Shown one piece after another: positions 1-8,500 of a stretch of 64,000 nt of DNA. Source of the stretch: an uncultured Acidimicrobiales bacterium. Lineage in GTDB: Bacteria; Actinomycetota; Acidimicrobiia; Acidimicrobiales; SZUA-35. The translations under genes were made by a program, and so were the position numbers. Where the stretch lies: NCBI GenBank assembly GCA_938002965.1, contig CALKZY010000025.1:1-64000 (forward strand), written 5' to 3'. Under the pieces are notes generated by a model. That model was not told the origin of the DNA. It saw nothing but the letters and a program-made list of their open reading frames with translations, and did no database searches. Each line of letters starts with the position of its first letter. Position 1 is the first letter of the stretch.

Positions 1-1205
1 AGGCCGATGAGTTCGCCTGGTTCGATGGTGAGGTTGATGTTGTTGAGGATGGGTTGGTCGGCGCTATAGCCGAAGGTGACGTTGTCGAATTCGATGCGGG
101 CTCCTCCGGTGACCTGCCCTGGAAGACCTCCACCAGCACCCGCCAACTCGGCACTACCTGTTATCGTCGCCGTGACCGACGGCAGTGCTAGCACCTCGCC
201 GATTCGCTGCACGCTGGGGTCAACTGTCTGACGTGACCGCCACAAGCCCAGGAGCGCCATGACCGACTCCCGAATTGATGTCACATAACCCAAAAAAACC
301 AGGAGCGAGCCGAGCGTCATGGTTCCGGCCAGCACACCTCGGCCGCCGAGAACCAGCACCAGCCCTGAGCTGGCAGCCAGCACAAGTCCGTTGACGGAGC
401 TGAACGCGCTTTGGGTGATCGTCTCGCGGCGAGCCAACTGAACGCCCTCGTCGGCCAGGGACCGGAAGCGTTGCCGCGGGTGGACGAGGCTGAAGGCCTG
501 AACCACGGCCATGGCGGCCAACGTCTGCTGAATCATGGAGGCGAACCGGCCTTCGAGATCTCGTCGGGCCTCGGACCGCACCCGTATCCGTCTGCCGAGG
601 CCCTCGGCCAGTACGACCAGGAGCGGGATGGCGACGAAGGCAACCATGGTGAGTGAGGACGACAGCGTCCAGGCCAGAGCCGCCATCGATACCAGGGTCA
701 GAAGTTCTCGGCCCGGGGCGATGAGCGTCAGGTTAGTCAACGTGTAGATGGCGTACGAGTCGCTGTTGACCTTCACCATCGACTCCCCGACGGCTTCCTC
801 TGACTGCTGGGCAAGCGGAGCTCGAAGCTGTCGGGCCAACATGTCGGTCGACAGGTCCCGGGTAAGTGACTCGCCGGTTGCCGCCCACTGCCAACTCAGC
901 AAGAGCCCGGGGACGGCGTTGGCCAGGATGACAAACAGGACACCAAGTGCGGCGACCACCACCAGGGACCGCGCATCGTCGCCCAGTCCAACTCGGGTCA
1001 AGCCATCTTGGAGCCATAGTGGGATTGGCTCGTCACCGAGCGCACTGTCGGCCAGGAGTTTCATCGGCCAGGGACGCAGGGCAGTGAGCCCGGCGGCGAG
1101 GAAGGTCAGGAGGGCCAATTGAATGAGCTGCGGCCACCGGCGAATGATTCTGCGGCCGAGCTCCCGATAGGGGCGGAGTTCGCGGCCCGCCACTTCGGCC
1201 GTCAT
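1..1205 (-). CDS. ABC exporter, membrane domain plus start of ATPase domain (partial)
   Basis: The reading frame stays open from an ATG at 1205 to the window edge, giving about 401 residues with the C-terminus missing. The visible part is a type-I exporter membrane domain with several hydrophobic segments. Just before the edge comes the start of an ATP-binding domain (IEFDNVTFGYSADQPILNN, then IEPGELIG), so the Walker A motif lies outside. This is the usual half-transporter layout. The start codon overlaps the stop of the upstream glycosyltransferase gene in an ATGA, so the two are probably coupled in translation. From the context (three glycosyltransferases, a deacetylase and a GH-GT2 fusion) I infer export of a lipid-linked or free glycan; the substrate is not shown by the sequence. 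Confidence 0.88.
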   Translation of the reverse strand, partial: MTAEVAGRELRPYRELGRRIIRRWPQLIQLALLTFLAAGLTALRPWPMKLLADSALGDEPIPLWLQDGLTRVGLGDDARSLVVVAALGVLFVILANAVPGLLLSWQWAATGESLTRDLSTDMLARQLRAPLAQQSEEAVGESMVKVNSDSYAIYTLTNLTLIAPGRELLTLVSMAALAWTLSSSLTMVAFVAIPLLVVLAEGLGRRIRVRSEARRDLEGRFASMIQQTLAAMAVVQAFSLVHPRQRFRSLADEGVQLARRETITQSAFSSVNGLVLAASSGLVLVLGGRGVLAGTMTLGSLLVFLGYVTSIRESVMALLGLWRSRQTVDPSVQRIGEVLALPSVTATITGSAELAGAGGGLPGQVTGGARIEFDNVTFGYSADQPILNNINLTIEPGELIG

Positions 1206-2413
1206 GGAGTGGGCGTCTTAGGAGGTGGTTGCGACGTGACCGTGTCGACAATACGCGCCAGATTGGCGGCGGCCGAGAAGTGCTCTTCGGCCAGACTGCG
1301 GGCAGCATGGCTGTGCAGCTGATAGTTGGCCTTCACCTCCTCGAGCGCGTTGGTTGCCTCATCAATCGAGTTGAAGCGAAGGAGACCCTGGCCGCCGTCC
1401 AAGAGATCACTTGGACCAGTGTGCTCGGTGAGAACCGGCCGTCCGCTGGCCAGATAGCACAGCGTTCGGTCACTCACCCAGGCGTTAGCGAATAGCTGGC
1501 AGGAGGCTTTGACACAGCTGAACTCACCGGTCGAGGTTTGGATGTAGCGCCGGTACTGATTTGGGTCGGCGGCGACAACGCGGCTCCTCGCCAACTTCCA
1601 GCCGTTGGCCAGCAGCGCGGCGACATCGTCGCTGTCTCCACCTGCTGTCTTCGACGTGACCTCGTCGACGGTCGGGTCTGCCTCGCCGAAATAGGCCGCC
1701 AATTCGAGGTTGGCCGCGACCTTGTTTGGGAGGTCCAAATAGGCCAGGAACGCGGCGCGTTTGTTATTGTCCAGCACGGTTCCATCACCCAACGACAACC
1801 ACTCGCGCCCCCACCAACTGGTGACGGTGGTGAACCGATTGTTGCCGGGACCGTCGATCATCGGCCACGACGGCAGGTGAACCGATGGCCGGATACGAAT
1901 CCAGTTGACGCCGCAATGGGGAAACATCGCTTCTGACGTTCCGACGGTTTCGCCGATGGTGAACCAATAATCGTGGTCCGGAGGGGAGATCTCTCCTTTG
2001 GCCCACCAGGTCTGCATCAGTCCGGGGTCGATATCGATGAGGGCCGACCGTCGGGCGGAGGACACCACTGAACCTGGAGCGTCATAGTCGAAGTTGAGCA
2101 GAGCTTCGCAGCCAGCGATGGTCGTTTCGGCAGAGCGATGGTCGGTACTCAACCAGTTGATGTTCGCTCCTTCCGGTCCGGCCTCGTGCCCGGGGACGAC
2201 CTCGTAGAGCAATACATCTTCACGGGTAAAATCGAAATAGCTCAGAATTGCACGAGCCCGATCAAGCTCGGCCGTCTCGGTACAGCGCTCCACCCACAGA
2301 ACCCGAAAACCAAGGTCGCGAAGCCCAAGGGCGTACTGAAGGTAAACCCACCAATGGCCACCCCCATCGGGGAACGAAGCCGTCCCGGTCGGCGAAATGG
2401 CTATGGTGCTCAA
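1202..2413 (-). CDS. GT-B-like glycosyltransferase, paralogue 1 of 3
   Basis: A 403-residue protein. The N-terminus contains GGHWWVYLQYALGLRDLGF, the shape of the first Rossmann unit of a GT-B glycosyltransferase. The C-terminal half contains GEFSCVK and then SDRTLCYLASGRPVL, which resembles the nucleotide-sugar binding half of GT1/GT4-type enzymes. The same landmarks recur in the proteins at 3168-4349 and 4424-5659, so the three are paralogues. No signal peptide or membrane segment is evident, so it is probably cytoplasmic. It overlaps the deacetylase gene upstream and the ABC exporter gene downstream by 4 bases each, which marks one minus-strand operon. Donor and acceptor cannot be read from the sequence. 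Confidence 0.75.
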   Translation of the reverse strand: MSTIAISPTGTASFPDGGGHWWVYLQYALGLRDLGFRVLWVERCTETAELDRARAILSYFDFTREDVLLYEVVPGHEAGPEGANINWLSTDHRSAETTIAGCEALLNFDYDAPGSVVSSARRSALIDIDPGLMQTWWAKGEISPPDHDYWFTIGETVGTSEAMFPHCGVNWIRIRPSVHLPSWPMIDGPGNNRFTTVTSWWGREWLSLGDGTVLDNNKRAAFLAYLDLPNKVAANLELAAYFGEADPTVDEVTSKTAGGDSDDVAALLANGWKLARSRVVAADPNQYRRYIQTSTGEFSCVKASCQLFANAWVSDRTLCYLASGRPVLTEHTGPSDLLDGGQGLLRFNSIDEATNALEEVKANYQLHSHAARSLAEEHFSAAANLARIVDTVTSQPPPKTPTP

Positions 2414-3171
2414 TCGCTTGTGGGCTCTGAAGACTGCAGCGACCGTCCAGGGTCGGTCAGCAGCCGTTTTGCCTGGTGGTAGTTGATCAAGTGGATGGCG
2501 TTGGCCTCGACGAAGACCGGTAAAGCCGGGTCTATCAGCGTGTCGAGTTCTAGCCGGCGCTCGATGTGATACACCGAATCAAAATCGGGGTCGTGATACC
2601 CAGGGTGACAGGACAGTTCGGTAATGCCGGGACCGATCTGGGTGAGCAACATGTGACGCAGGTTGGACGGCGTGACCTGCTCGGGGTGGGTTTCGTCGTC
2701 CCACTGGGCATAGAAGTCAGGGAAGTAGCGAACAGCACAGTTTTCCCGTAGGGGTATGTCCAACTCAGCGGCGGCGGCGATGAACACCGGGGTAAGCGGA
2801 GGGTGGCGGTGCATGTTGTGGTGGGCGTCGAGGTGGCTGGGCGGTTGGCCCATAAGGTCCTCGAATTGCTTGAGCTGTTCGGTCAACTCCCGCGCGGCCG
2901 CCTTAGGGCTCTCGACATCGACCCTAGGTGGCCCGCCTTCGCCGGTCAGATCGGTGTGTAAACCAACTGACAGATCCACATAATCGGTCGCCAGTCTGGC
3001 AGCTTCTTCGGCTGCAGGCTGAGTGACCATGAGACTGGTGCTGGTCAAGAAACCTGAGCGATGGACGTCGATGATGCCTCGGTTGACGCCGTGACTGGCA
3101 CCGAAGTCGTCGGCATTGACAACCAAGTATTTGGATGGGGTGTCTCGGTCTTGTTCTGGGGATGTTGTCAT
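2410..3171 (-). CDS. ChbG/YdjC-family carbohydrate deacetylase
   Basis: A 253-residue protein. Near the N-terminus is VNADDFGASHGVNRGI, the metal-binding Asp-Asp signature of the YdjC/ChbG fold. SVGLHTDLTGEG, HLDAHHNMHRHP and LSCHPGYHDPDFDS then supply the histidines and aspartates typical of the family. Known members remove N-acetyl groups from diacetylchitobiose or from glycolipid intermediates such as hopanoid and lipid-linked sugars. The gene lies between two related glycosyltransferase genes and overlaps both by 4 bases, so it very probably trims an N-acetylated sugar of the glycan made by this cluster. The family call is secure; the substrate is inferred. Confidence 0.85.
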   Translation of the reverse strand: MTTSPEQDRDTPSKYLVVNADDFGASHGVNRGIIDVHRSGFLTSTSLMVTQPAAEEAARLATDYVDLSVGLHTDLTGEGGPPRVDVESPKAAARELTEQLKQFEDLMGQPPSHLDAHHNMHRHPPLTPVFIAAAAELDIPLRENCAVRYFPDFYAQWDDETHPEQVTPSNLRHMLLTQIGPGITELSCHPGYHDPDFDSVYHIERRLELDTLIDPALPVFVEANAIHLINYHQAKRLLTDPGRSLQSSEPTSD

Positions 3172-4349
3172 AGCCCCGCTCGTTCCATAAGTGACCCCAA
3201 TACGACATCGTCGGCGAAGTAGCCTCGGGCAATCTCCTGGGCATCATCGCGGGCCTGTTTAGGATCGGCGTCAATTGCTTCGACGGCGGCTGAGATGTCG
3301 TTGATCGACTCCCACGGGTAGAGGCCCGATCCGGTTGGCAACACATCGGAGAAGCCGGTCTCCTGGGTGATCACCGGTCGTCCGGCCGCGAGGTAGGTTG
3401 CGCTGCGATCGCTGAACCAGCCGGTCCGTGGCAGCGTGTACTGCTGGCGGGCCACGGTGAACTCGCCGTAACTCTCGCTGATAAAGCGCTGGTAGTCGCT
3501 GCAGTCAGCGGACAGCGTCAGCGCATCTCGTAGCGTCCAGCCGGCCGTGGTCAGAGCCGGAATGTCTCGATCGACCCCGCCGGTGACGGCCAGTTCAAAC
3601 CGGTTTGGGTGCCGGCTAGGGAGATCGAGCACCTTCAAGAATTCAGCGTCCTTGGTCCACTGATACGAAACGCCGTCGTAGACGCGGTCCTTGTTGTCGT
3701 CGTGCCAACTGGTTATCGACGTGAAGCGATCTTGTGGGCCTGCAGCAGGCTGATGGGAAAGATCGGTCCAAAGCTCCATGGACACCGGTTGTCGGGTTGG
3801 CTTCCAGTCGTATGGGCCTAGCGGAATCGGACAGGTTTCGGCCGTCATCGTTTCCCCGAAGGTGAAGTGTTGGTGATGGGCGTCCAAATGGTCGATGGCT
3901 TGTTGTCGGCCGTTGGCCACGTCGATTTGGGCCGAAATCGGATCGCTCTCGACCAGGATTCGTTGACGGCACAACGCCACGTCATCCCAAACGGTTTGGG
4001 AGCCGGTGACGTTCAGCCACGCGTCACAAGTCCGGTAGAGGTCGAGGACAGCTTGGTCGTTCAACCCCCAGCAGCCGCGTGGTTCGTCCTGAGCGTTGGA
4101 CCGGCGGTAGGCCCATCGGTCATCGAAACCGTGTTTGTTCAAAATGGGCTTAACCAGTTTTATGCTGTTGGTGGGGTCGGGCGAGAAGTCGCCGACGGTT
4201 GGGTCCAGCGACCACCAGTTGGTGTCCTCTACGTAGTACACGTCGAAGCCGAGCTTCCGCAGGCCCAACAGGTAGTGCAGCGCCTGGTAAACAACACCGG
4301 CAACCGGGTTGAAGAACAAAATTCCGGCAACGACGACACGGCCCTTCAT
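3168..4349 (-). CDS. GT-B-like glycosyltransferase, paralogue 2 of 3
   Basis: A 393-residue protein and the first gene of the minus-strand operon running to the ABC exporter. The N-terminus (VVYQALHYLLGLRKLGFDV, then YYVED) and the C-terminal block (GEFTVARQQ, then GWFSDRSATYLAAGRPVI) match the two neighbouring paralogues. A purine-rich GGAGG sits about 10 bases before the ATG, supporting this start. It is transcribed away from paralogue 3 across a gap of about 74 bases, which therefore must hold promoters for both directions. The family resemblance is clear from the repeated landmarks, but the donor sugar and linkage are unknown. Confidence 0.75.
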   Translation of the reverse strand: MKGRVVVAGILFFNPVAGVVYQALHYLLGLRKLGFDVYYVEDTNWWSLDPTVGDFSPDPTNSIKLVKPILNKHGFDDRWAYRRSNAQDEPRGCWGLNDQAVLDLYRTCDAWLNVTGSQTVWDDVALCRQRILVESDPISAQIDVANGRQQAIDHLDAHHQHFTFGETMTAETCPIPLGPYDWKPTRQPVSMELWTDLSHQPAAGPQDRFTSITSWHDDNKDRVYDGVSYQWTKDAEFLKVLDLPSRHPNRFELAVTGGVDRDIPALTTAGWTLRDALTLSADCSDYQRFISESYGEFTVARQQYTLPRTGWFSDRSATYLAAGRPVITQETGFSDVLPTGSGLYPWESINDISAAVEAIDADPKQARDDAQEIARGYFADDVVLGSLMERAGL

Positions 4350-4412
4350 CGGCGGACTCCCTCCTGGCTTTCAGATGCCCGGGTCGCCGCCGCGACTCTA
4401 CGCATCCGGTTA

Positions 4413-4418
4413 GGGTTG
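4413..4418 (+). promoter_or_regulatory. Putative -10 element (TAGGGT), leaderless start
   Basis: TAGGGT ends 5 bases before the GTG start at 4424. There is no Shine-Dalgarno sequence in between, and no convincing -35 hexamer. The spacing matches other candidate leaderless starts in this window. Confidence 0.35.
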
Positions 4419-4423
4419 GCTGT

Positions 4424-5659
4424 GTGGCAGACGTCATCGTAACCGGGTATGCCGTGCGATTTCCCCTGGTGGGCATGGTGCTGGCTTTCGCCCACTACGT
4501 CGCCGGGCTTGAGCGGCTCGGTCATCGCGTGGTCTACCTGGAGGAGAGCGGATGGGAGCAGTCGTGCTACAACCCGGTCACCGGTGAACACGGGGACGAA
4601 CCGACGTTCGGGATGTCGATACTGAGCGACGTTCTCGATCGGCTTGGAGCCGGCTCCACGCCGATCTGGTACTTCGACCGTTCGACCTCGACATGGCACG
4701 GAGTCGATGAACGCCAAGTCTTGGATGCGCTGTCTGGTTGCGATCTGTTGTTGAACCTTGGCGGAGTATGCCAACTCGACGCCTTTGACCGATGCCTGAC
4801 AACGGCCTTGGTCGACATGGATCCGGGCTTCACCCAAGCCGGGCGGTTTGGTGCCCCGTACCTGAGCTCCTACGACGTACTGTTCACCTATGGTACCAAC
4901 ATCAACAATCCCGGTTGCCTGATCCCGAACATTGAGGGGCTGCAATGGGTGCCAACGGTGCCTCCGGTGGTGGCCGGCTATTGGCGGGCGCGTAGAGACA
5001 CCGGCCATGAGAATTCTGGTGGTCTCGCCCAGCCAGCTGTTTTCTCCACTGTGGCCAACCTTGACGCCTACGGAGCTATCGACGTGGACGGGCGTAGCTA
5101 CGGCCAAAAGGGTCCGGAGTTGGACCGTCTGGGCGGCATGGCCAGCCGGGTTTCGGCGGCCACCGGCGGAATCGGAAGACTGGAGCTCGCTCTCGCTGGT
5201 GGTGACCAAGCGGCAGTTAACCGACTTACCGGCAAGGGTTGGTCGGTCGTCGATGCCCAGGCGACGTCGTTGGAGCCTGCCGGCTACGAGACCTACTTGC
5301 TGGACTCGTCCGGCGAATTCTCGGTGGCTAAGGAAGCCTACGTTGGACTGCGAACCGGCTGGTTCAGCGATCGGAGCGTGTGTTACCTGGCCTCCGGAAG
5401 ACCGGTCATCGTGCAACACACCGGATTCGATTTCCAGCGCTATCAAGGGCCCGAAGGTGGGCTGGTCACCTGGCGAACCCCAGATGAGGCCCTTGAAGCG
5501 GTGGCTGATGTCGTCGGCGACTACGGTCGCCATCAGGCGGCAGCCCTTCGATGGGCCAGCGACGTCTTCGGACATGACGTGGTGCTCGCTGAACTTTTGG
5601 AGGTCGCTCGTGTCGGTCACGGGTCAGACCTTCGAGCTAAGCCGCAGGGACCGAGGTAG
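4424..5659 (+). CDS. GT-B-like glycosyltransferase, paralogue 3 of 3
   Basis: A 411-residue protein with a GTG start. It has the same landmarks as the two minus-strand paralogues: FAHYVAGLERLGHRVVYLEE near the N-terminus, then GEFSVAKEA and GWFSDRSVCYLASGRPVI in the C-terminal third. It is divergent from paralogue 2, and its 3' end overlaps the convergent GH-GT2 gene by 23 bases. The close packing in opposite directions suggests one functional cluster assembled by gene duplication and inversion. No membrane segment is evident. The exact activity cannot be assigned. Confidence 0.75.
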   Translation: MADVIVTGYAVRFPLVGMVLAFAHYVAGLERLGHRVVYLEESGWEQSCYNPVTGEHGDEPTFGMSILSDVLDRLGAGSTPIWYFDRSTSTWHGVDERQVLDALSGCDLLLNLGGVCQLDAFDRCLTTALVDMDPGFTQAGRFGAPYLSSYDVLFTYGTNINNPGCLIPNIEGLQWVPTVPPVVAGYWRARRDTGHENSGGLAQPAVFSTVANLDAYGAIDVDGRSYGQKGPELDRLGGMASRVSAATGGIGRLELALAGGDQAAVNRLTGKGWSVVDAQATSLEPAGYETYLLDSSGEFSVAKEAYVGLRTGWFSDRSVCYLASGRPVIVQHTGFDFQRYQGPEGGLVTWRTPDEALEAVADVVGDYGRHQAAALRWASDVFGHDVVLAELLEVARVGHGSDLRAKPQGPR

Positions 5660-8177
5660 CGCCTCGTTCAGCGGCCGCCATCGATGCTTCGACCACCGAT
5701 CGCGCCGCTCGCGCCCGGCTGACGGCTACCAGTACGCCCACAAAGGCCAGGACAAACACGACCGTGGCCGCTGCAGGCCACGTGACGGCCAGCACCCCCA
5801 CGGTGACGGCCACGACGGCCAATGGCCAACGAGGCCGGTAGCCAACGCGAACCTGTGGAGTCCACTCCCAGGCAACGCCGGTGGTGATGGCGGCGGTGGC
5901 GAACAAGCCAAGCGGGACCATCAGGTCCCATTGGGAGTCGGCGCCCGGCTGGAGAACGGTGAGCCGCTGTTGCCGCAACCGAGCTTCCAGGTCGACAAGC
6001 CACGCCAAACGTTCACCCGACCAGGTAGCTGGCGCTGCGGCCTCGCCGCTGCCACCGTTGAGAGGCTTGGTGTCGTCGGAGGTAGATCTCCGGGTTTTGA
6101 GGCGCCCCCACGTTCGAACGAGGGGTTGGGCTACGTGAAGGGCGGCCACCAGCGCACGCAGCTTCACCGGCTGCGGCTCATGACGGTCAACATCGACTGA
6201 CAGGCCGACCGCCACGGCGTAGGCCACGACGACGGCAACAACCAGCGCTGCGAGGACGCCAAACGCAGGAATCACAGATGAGAGGAGGACGCTGGCAACA
6301 CCGATGGCGACGGCCGCAGGAAGCAGAGCGGTGGCCCAGGACAAAGCCTCTGACGAGCGGTGGACGCTGATCGGCTGGAACGGTGCCGACCCCTGGTGTC
6401 CGTGGTACACGATCGGTCGAAGAAGTCGAGGTAGCAGTCCGACACCTCCATAAATAAACCCGGACCATCGCGCCTGGCCCAGCCGGTTGAAGCGGCCGGG
6501 ATGAGCTCCGGCCAGCAGCGCCTCGGCCCGCCCATAGCCGCGTTGTTGCTTGAGGTAGCCGGAAACGGTTGCCCGTCGGTGATGGAGGACCTGGGCGGCT
6601 GGTGTGAAAGCAATGTTCAGTCCACGGTCCAGCAGCTTCCAGCACACATCGACGTCATCGCCAGCTGAGGTGTACAGCGGATTGAATCCGCCTGCGGCCC
6701 GTAGAGCTCCAGCCCGGAAAGCCATATTGCATCCGGCGATGTGCTCGGCCCGGTCGTCGCCAGTCAGAACCTCGGTAGGAGATCCCGGCGACAGGGCCAC
6801 AGCCCGTTCCACCAGACCCGCACCGGGGACCGGCAGATTCGGTCCACCGACGGCGGAGACACTGTCGTCATTGAAGGCCAGAGCCAGGTACCAGGGCCAT
6901 TGCGGATGGCACATGGCATCGGCATCGAGATAGGCGACAACGTCTCCGGTGGCCGCATTGGAACCGGCATTTCGGGCTCGGCTGAGACCGCCGTGGGGTA
7001 GCGGGAGAACCGAAAACGGAAACTGTCGGGCTAACTCAAGATTTGCGTCGGTGGAGCCGTCGTCGCAGATAATGACCTCAAGGTCGGGGTAATCAGAACG
7101 TTCCAGCGATCCGAGGCATTCGACAATGGTGTTTTCCTCGTTGTAGGCACACACGACGACGCTGACCCGAGGCCAATCAGTCTTCACATCCTTGAGGCTG
7201 GAGCGGGCCCACGACATCGCCGCTGCTGCCGCCGGTTTCGGCGTGCGATTCTCATCGGTCAAACCAAAGCCCCACCCCGGCACATCCTCACCGTCGACTC
7301 CCCACTCGTCGGTCCAGGCGAAGACAGTAGCCCCGGCGCAGCCGACTTCGTCGATTGTCGACAGCTGGTCGCGCATCACGTCGGCTTGTCGGTCGACTCC
7401 ATGGATGCCGGAGGCGAGCCCGAGTTCGGTGATGACAAGCGGCCGGCTACCGGTGGCAACCTGCAAGTGATTCAGATACTTCTCGAATGAGACTGAGTCT
7501 TCCAAGAAGACGTTGAATGTCGCCAGGTCCTGGTTTCTTGGATTCAGATACTCGGTGGTGGGATAGTTGGTGTAGGTGGCCAACATCTCGGCGTCGTGGT
7601 GATGTACCTCGTCGATAATTTTCGATAACGCCTGTTCGACCGCGCCCGTCCCGTGGACGCGAACCAGGTCACCCGGCACCTCGTTGCCGACTGATACAGC
7701 CAAGACGGTGGAGGGACGACATCTGGCCTCGCCCAAGCGCTTAAACACGGCCTCTACTTGTCGTCGACCGCGGTCCACCACTCGCTGGTTGGCCGCTCTA
7801 CCGGGAGCAGTCTCGTATCGCCAGTCGTCGTAGTGAAGGCCGACCAGTAGACGGAGTCCGAGTTGCTCTGCGGTCTGGAGCAGATCGATCGGCGGTAGAT
7901 CGTAGGTGCGAATCGTATTGAAGCCCATGGCGGACATGGCCTCAAGATCTAGGCGGACGCGGCCCTGGTCGGGGTATCGTGCCCCGTCGGCGCGGGGTAG
8001 GAACGAGCCGTAGGTAACGCCGCGAACTGTGTGCCGATCCGAGTCGATTCGCAGGTGTTTTCCCGTGACCTCGACGCGCATCGGAATGTTGCCTTGGGCA
8101 AGATCAGCGTAGTTACCTAGTGCGATCGCTGATGTATCGGTTTGCTGTGCAGCTCGGCCGCGCCACATCTCTGCCAT
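5637..8177 (-). CDS. Glycoside hydrolase - GT2 glycosyltransferase fusion, membrane-bound
   Basis: An 846-residue protein. Residues about 35-325 form a clan GH-A-like TIM barrel: RGVTYGSF, GFNTIRTYD, an acid/base candidate E166 in VSVGNEV and a nucleophile candidate E251 in VITELGL. Residues about 335-560 are a GT2 domain: VSVVVCAYNEENT, CDDGSTD, DAD at 418-420, GDDVD near 507 and QQRGYGR near 545 in place of the processive QxxRW motif. Hydrophobic stretches follow at about 605-660 and 755-825. NdvB-type beta-1,3-glucan synthases also join a hydrolase-like domain to GT2, so making and trimming a beta-glucan-like polymer is plausible; this is inference. An AAGGGA lies upstream of the chosen ATG; M33 is an alternative start. 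Confidence 0.82.
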   Translation of the reverse strand: MAEMWRGRAAQQTDTSAIALGNYADLAQGNIPMRVEVTGKHLRIDSDRHTVRGVTYGSFLPRADGARYPDQGRVRLDLEAMSAMGFNTIRTYDLPPIDLLQTAEQLGLRLLVGLHYDDWRYETAPGRAANQRVVDRGRRQVEAVFKRLGEARCRPSTVLAVSVGNEVPGDLVRVHGTGAVEQALSKIIDEVHHHDAEMLATYTNYPTTEYLNPRNQDLATFNVFLEDSVSFEKYLNHLQVATGSRPLVITELGLASGIHGVDRQADVMRDQLSTIDEVGCAGATVFAWTDEWGVDGEDVPGWGFGLTDENRTPKPAAAAAMSWARSSLKDVKTDWPRVSVVVCAYNEENTIVECLGSLERSDYPDLEVIICDDGSTDANLELARQFPFSVLPLPHGGLSRARNAGSNAATGDVVAYLDADAMCHPQWPWYLALAFNDDSVSAVGGPNLPVPGAGLVERAVALSPGSPTEVLTGDDRAEHIAGCNMAFRAGALRAAGGFNPLYTSAGDDVDVCWKLLDRGLNIAFTPAAQVLHHRRATVSGYLKQQRGYGRAEALLAGAHPGRFNRLGQARWSGFIYGGVGLLPRLLRPIVYHGHQGSAPFQPISVHRSSEALSWATALLPAAVAIGVASVLLSSVIPAFGVLAALVVAVVVAYAVAVGLSVDVDRHEPQPVKLRALVAALHVAQPLVRTWGRLKTRRSTSDDTKPLNGGSGEAAAPATWSGERLAWLVDLEARLRQQRLTVLQPGADSQWDLMVPLGLFATAAITTGVAWEWTPQVRVGYRPRWPLAVVAVTVGVLAVTWPAAATVVFVLAFVGVLVAVSRARAARSVVEASMAAAERGATSVPAA

Positions 8178-8486
8178 TCGGCCGTCCCTTTCCCTCGACT
8201 AATGCTGTCAGCTGCCGCCGCCCGCGGAAGCCTCCTCGCTACCTGACTTTGATCCGACCCTGAAGCTCGGTCAAAGAAGGTCTCCAGTCCCGAGACTAGA
8301 TAACACTTTGACCTGCGAACAGGGCTGTATGTAGCAGTTCCCATACAACGTAAGGTTCGACCGTGAACGCTAGGTGTAATTACCTGGTTCCAAGTGGTAT
8401 CGCGATCCTCGGTGGGTGAAACTGCCGGTTTGATGGAGCGGGACAACGGCCGACGCAACATGGGTTCGCCCCAAGATCTGAGAGAC
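8178..8486. other. Intergenic region between divergent GH-GT2 and cation-efflux genes
   Basis: About 320 bases without a convincing gene. It separates two outward-facing genes, so it should carry promoters for both. An 8-base palindrome, GTAATTAC, lies at 8376-8383 inside an AT-richer patch and could be an operator. No RNA gene or strong hairpin was seen. Confidence 0.4.
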
Positions 8487-8492
8487 TAGAAT
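8487..8492 (+). promoter_or_regulatory. Putative -10 element (TAGAAT), leaderless start
   Basis: TAGAAT lies 8 bases before the ATG at 8501. No Shine-Dalgarno sequence is present. The same hexamer sits at nearly the same distance before ffh (42537). Confidence 0.45.
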
Positions 8493-8500
8493 CGTGTCTG

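Noticed and set aside
4346..5620. A 424-codon minus-strand frame
   Set aside because: It lies antisense to the glycosyltransferase at 4424-5659, whose family landmarks are clear. Its translation shows no recognisable domain.
4932..6200. A 422-codon plus-strand frame across the convergent overlap
   Set aside because: It is out of frame with one real gene and antisense to another; Arg/Pro/Ser-rich shadow.
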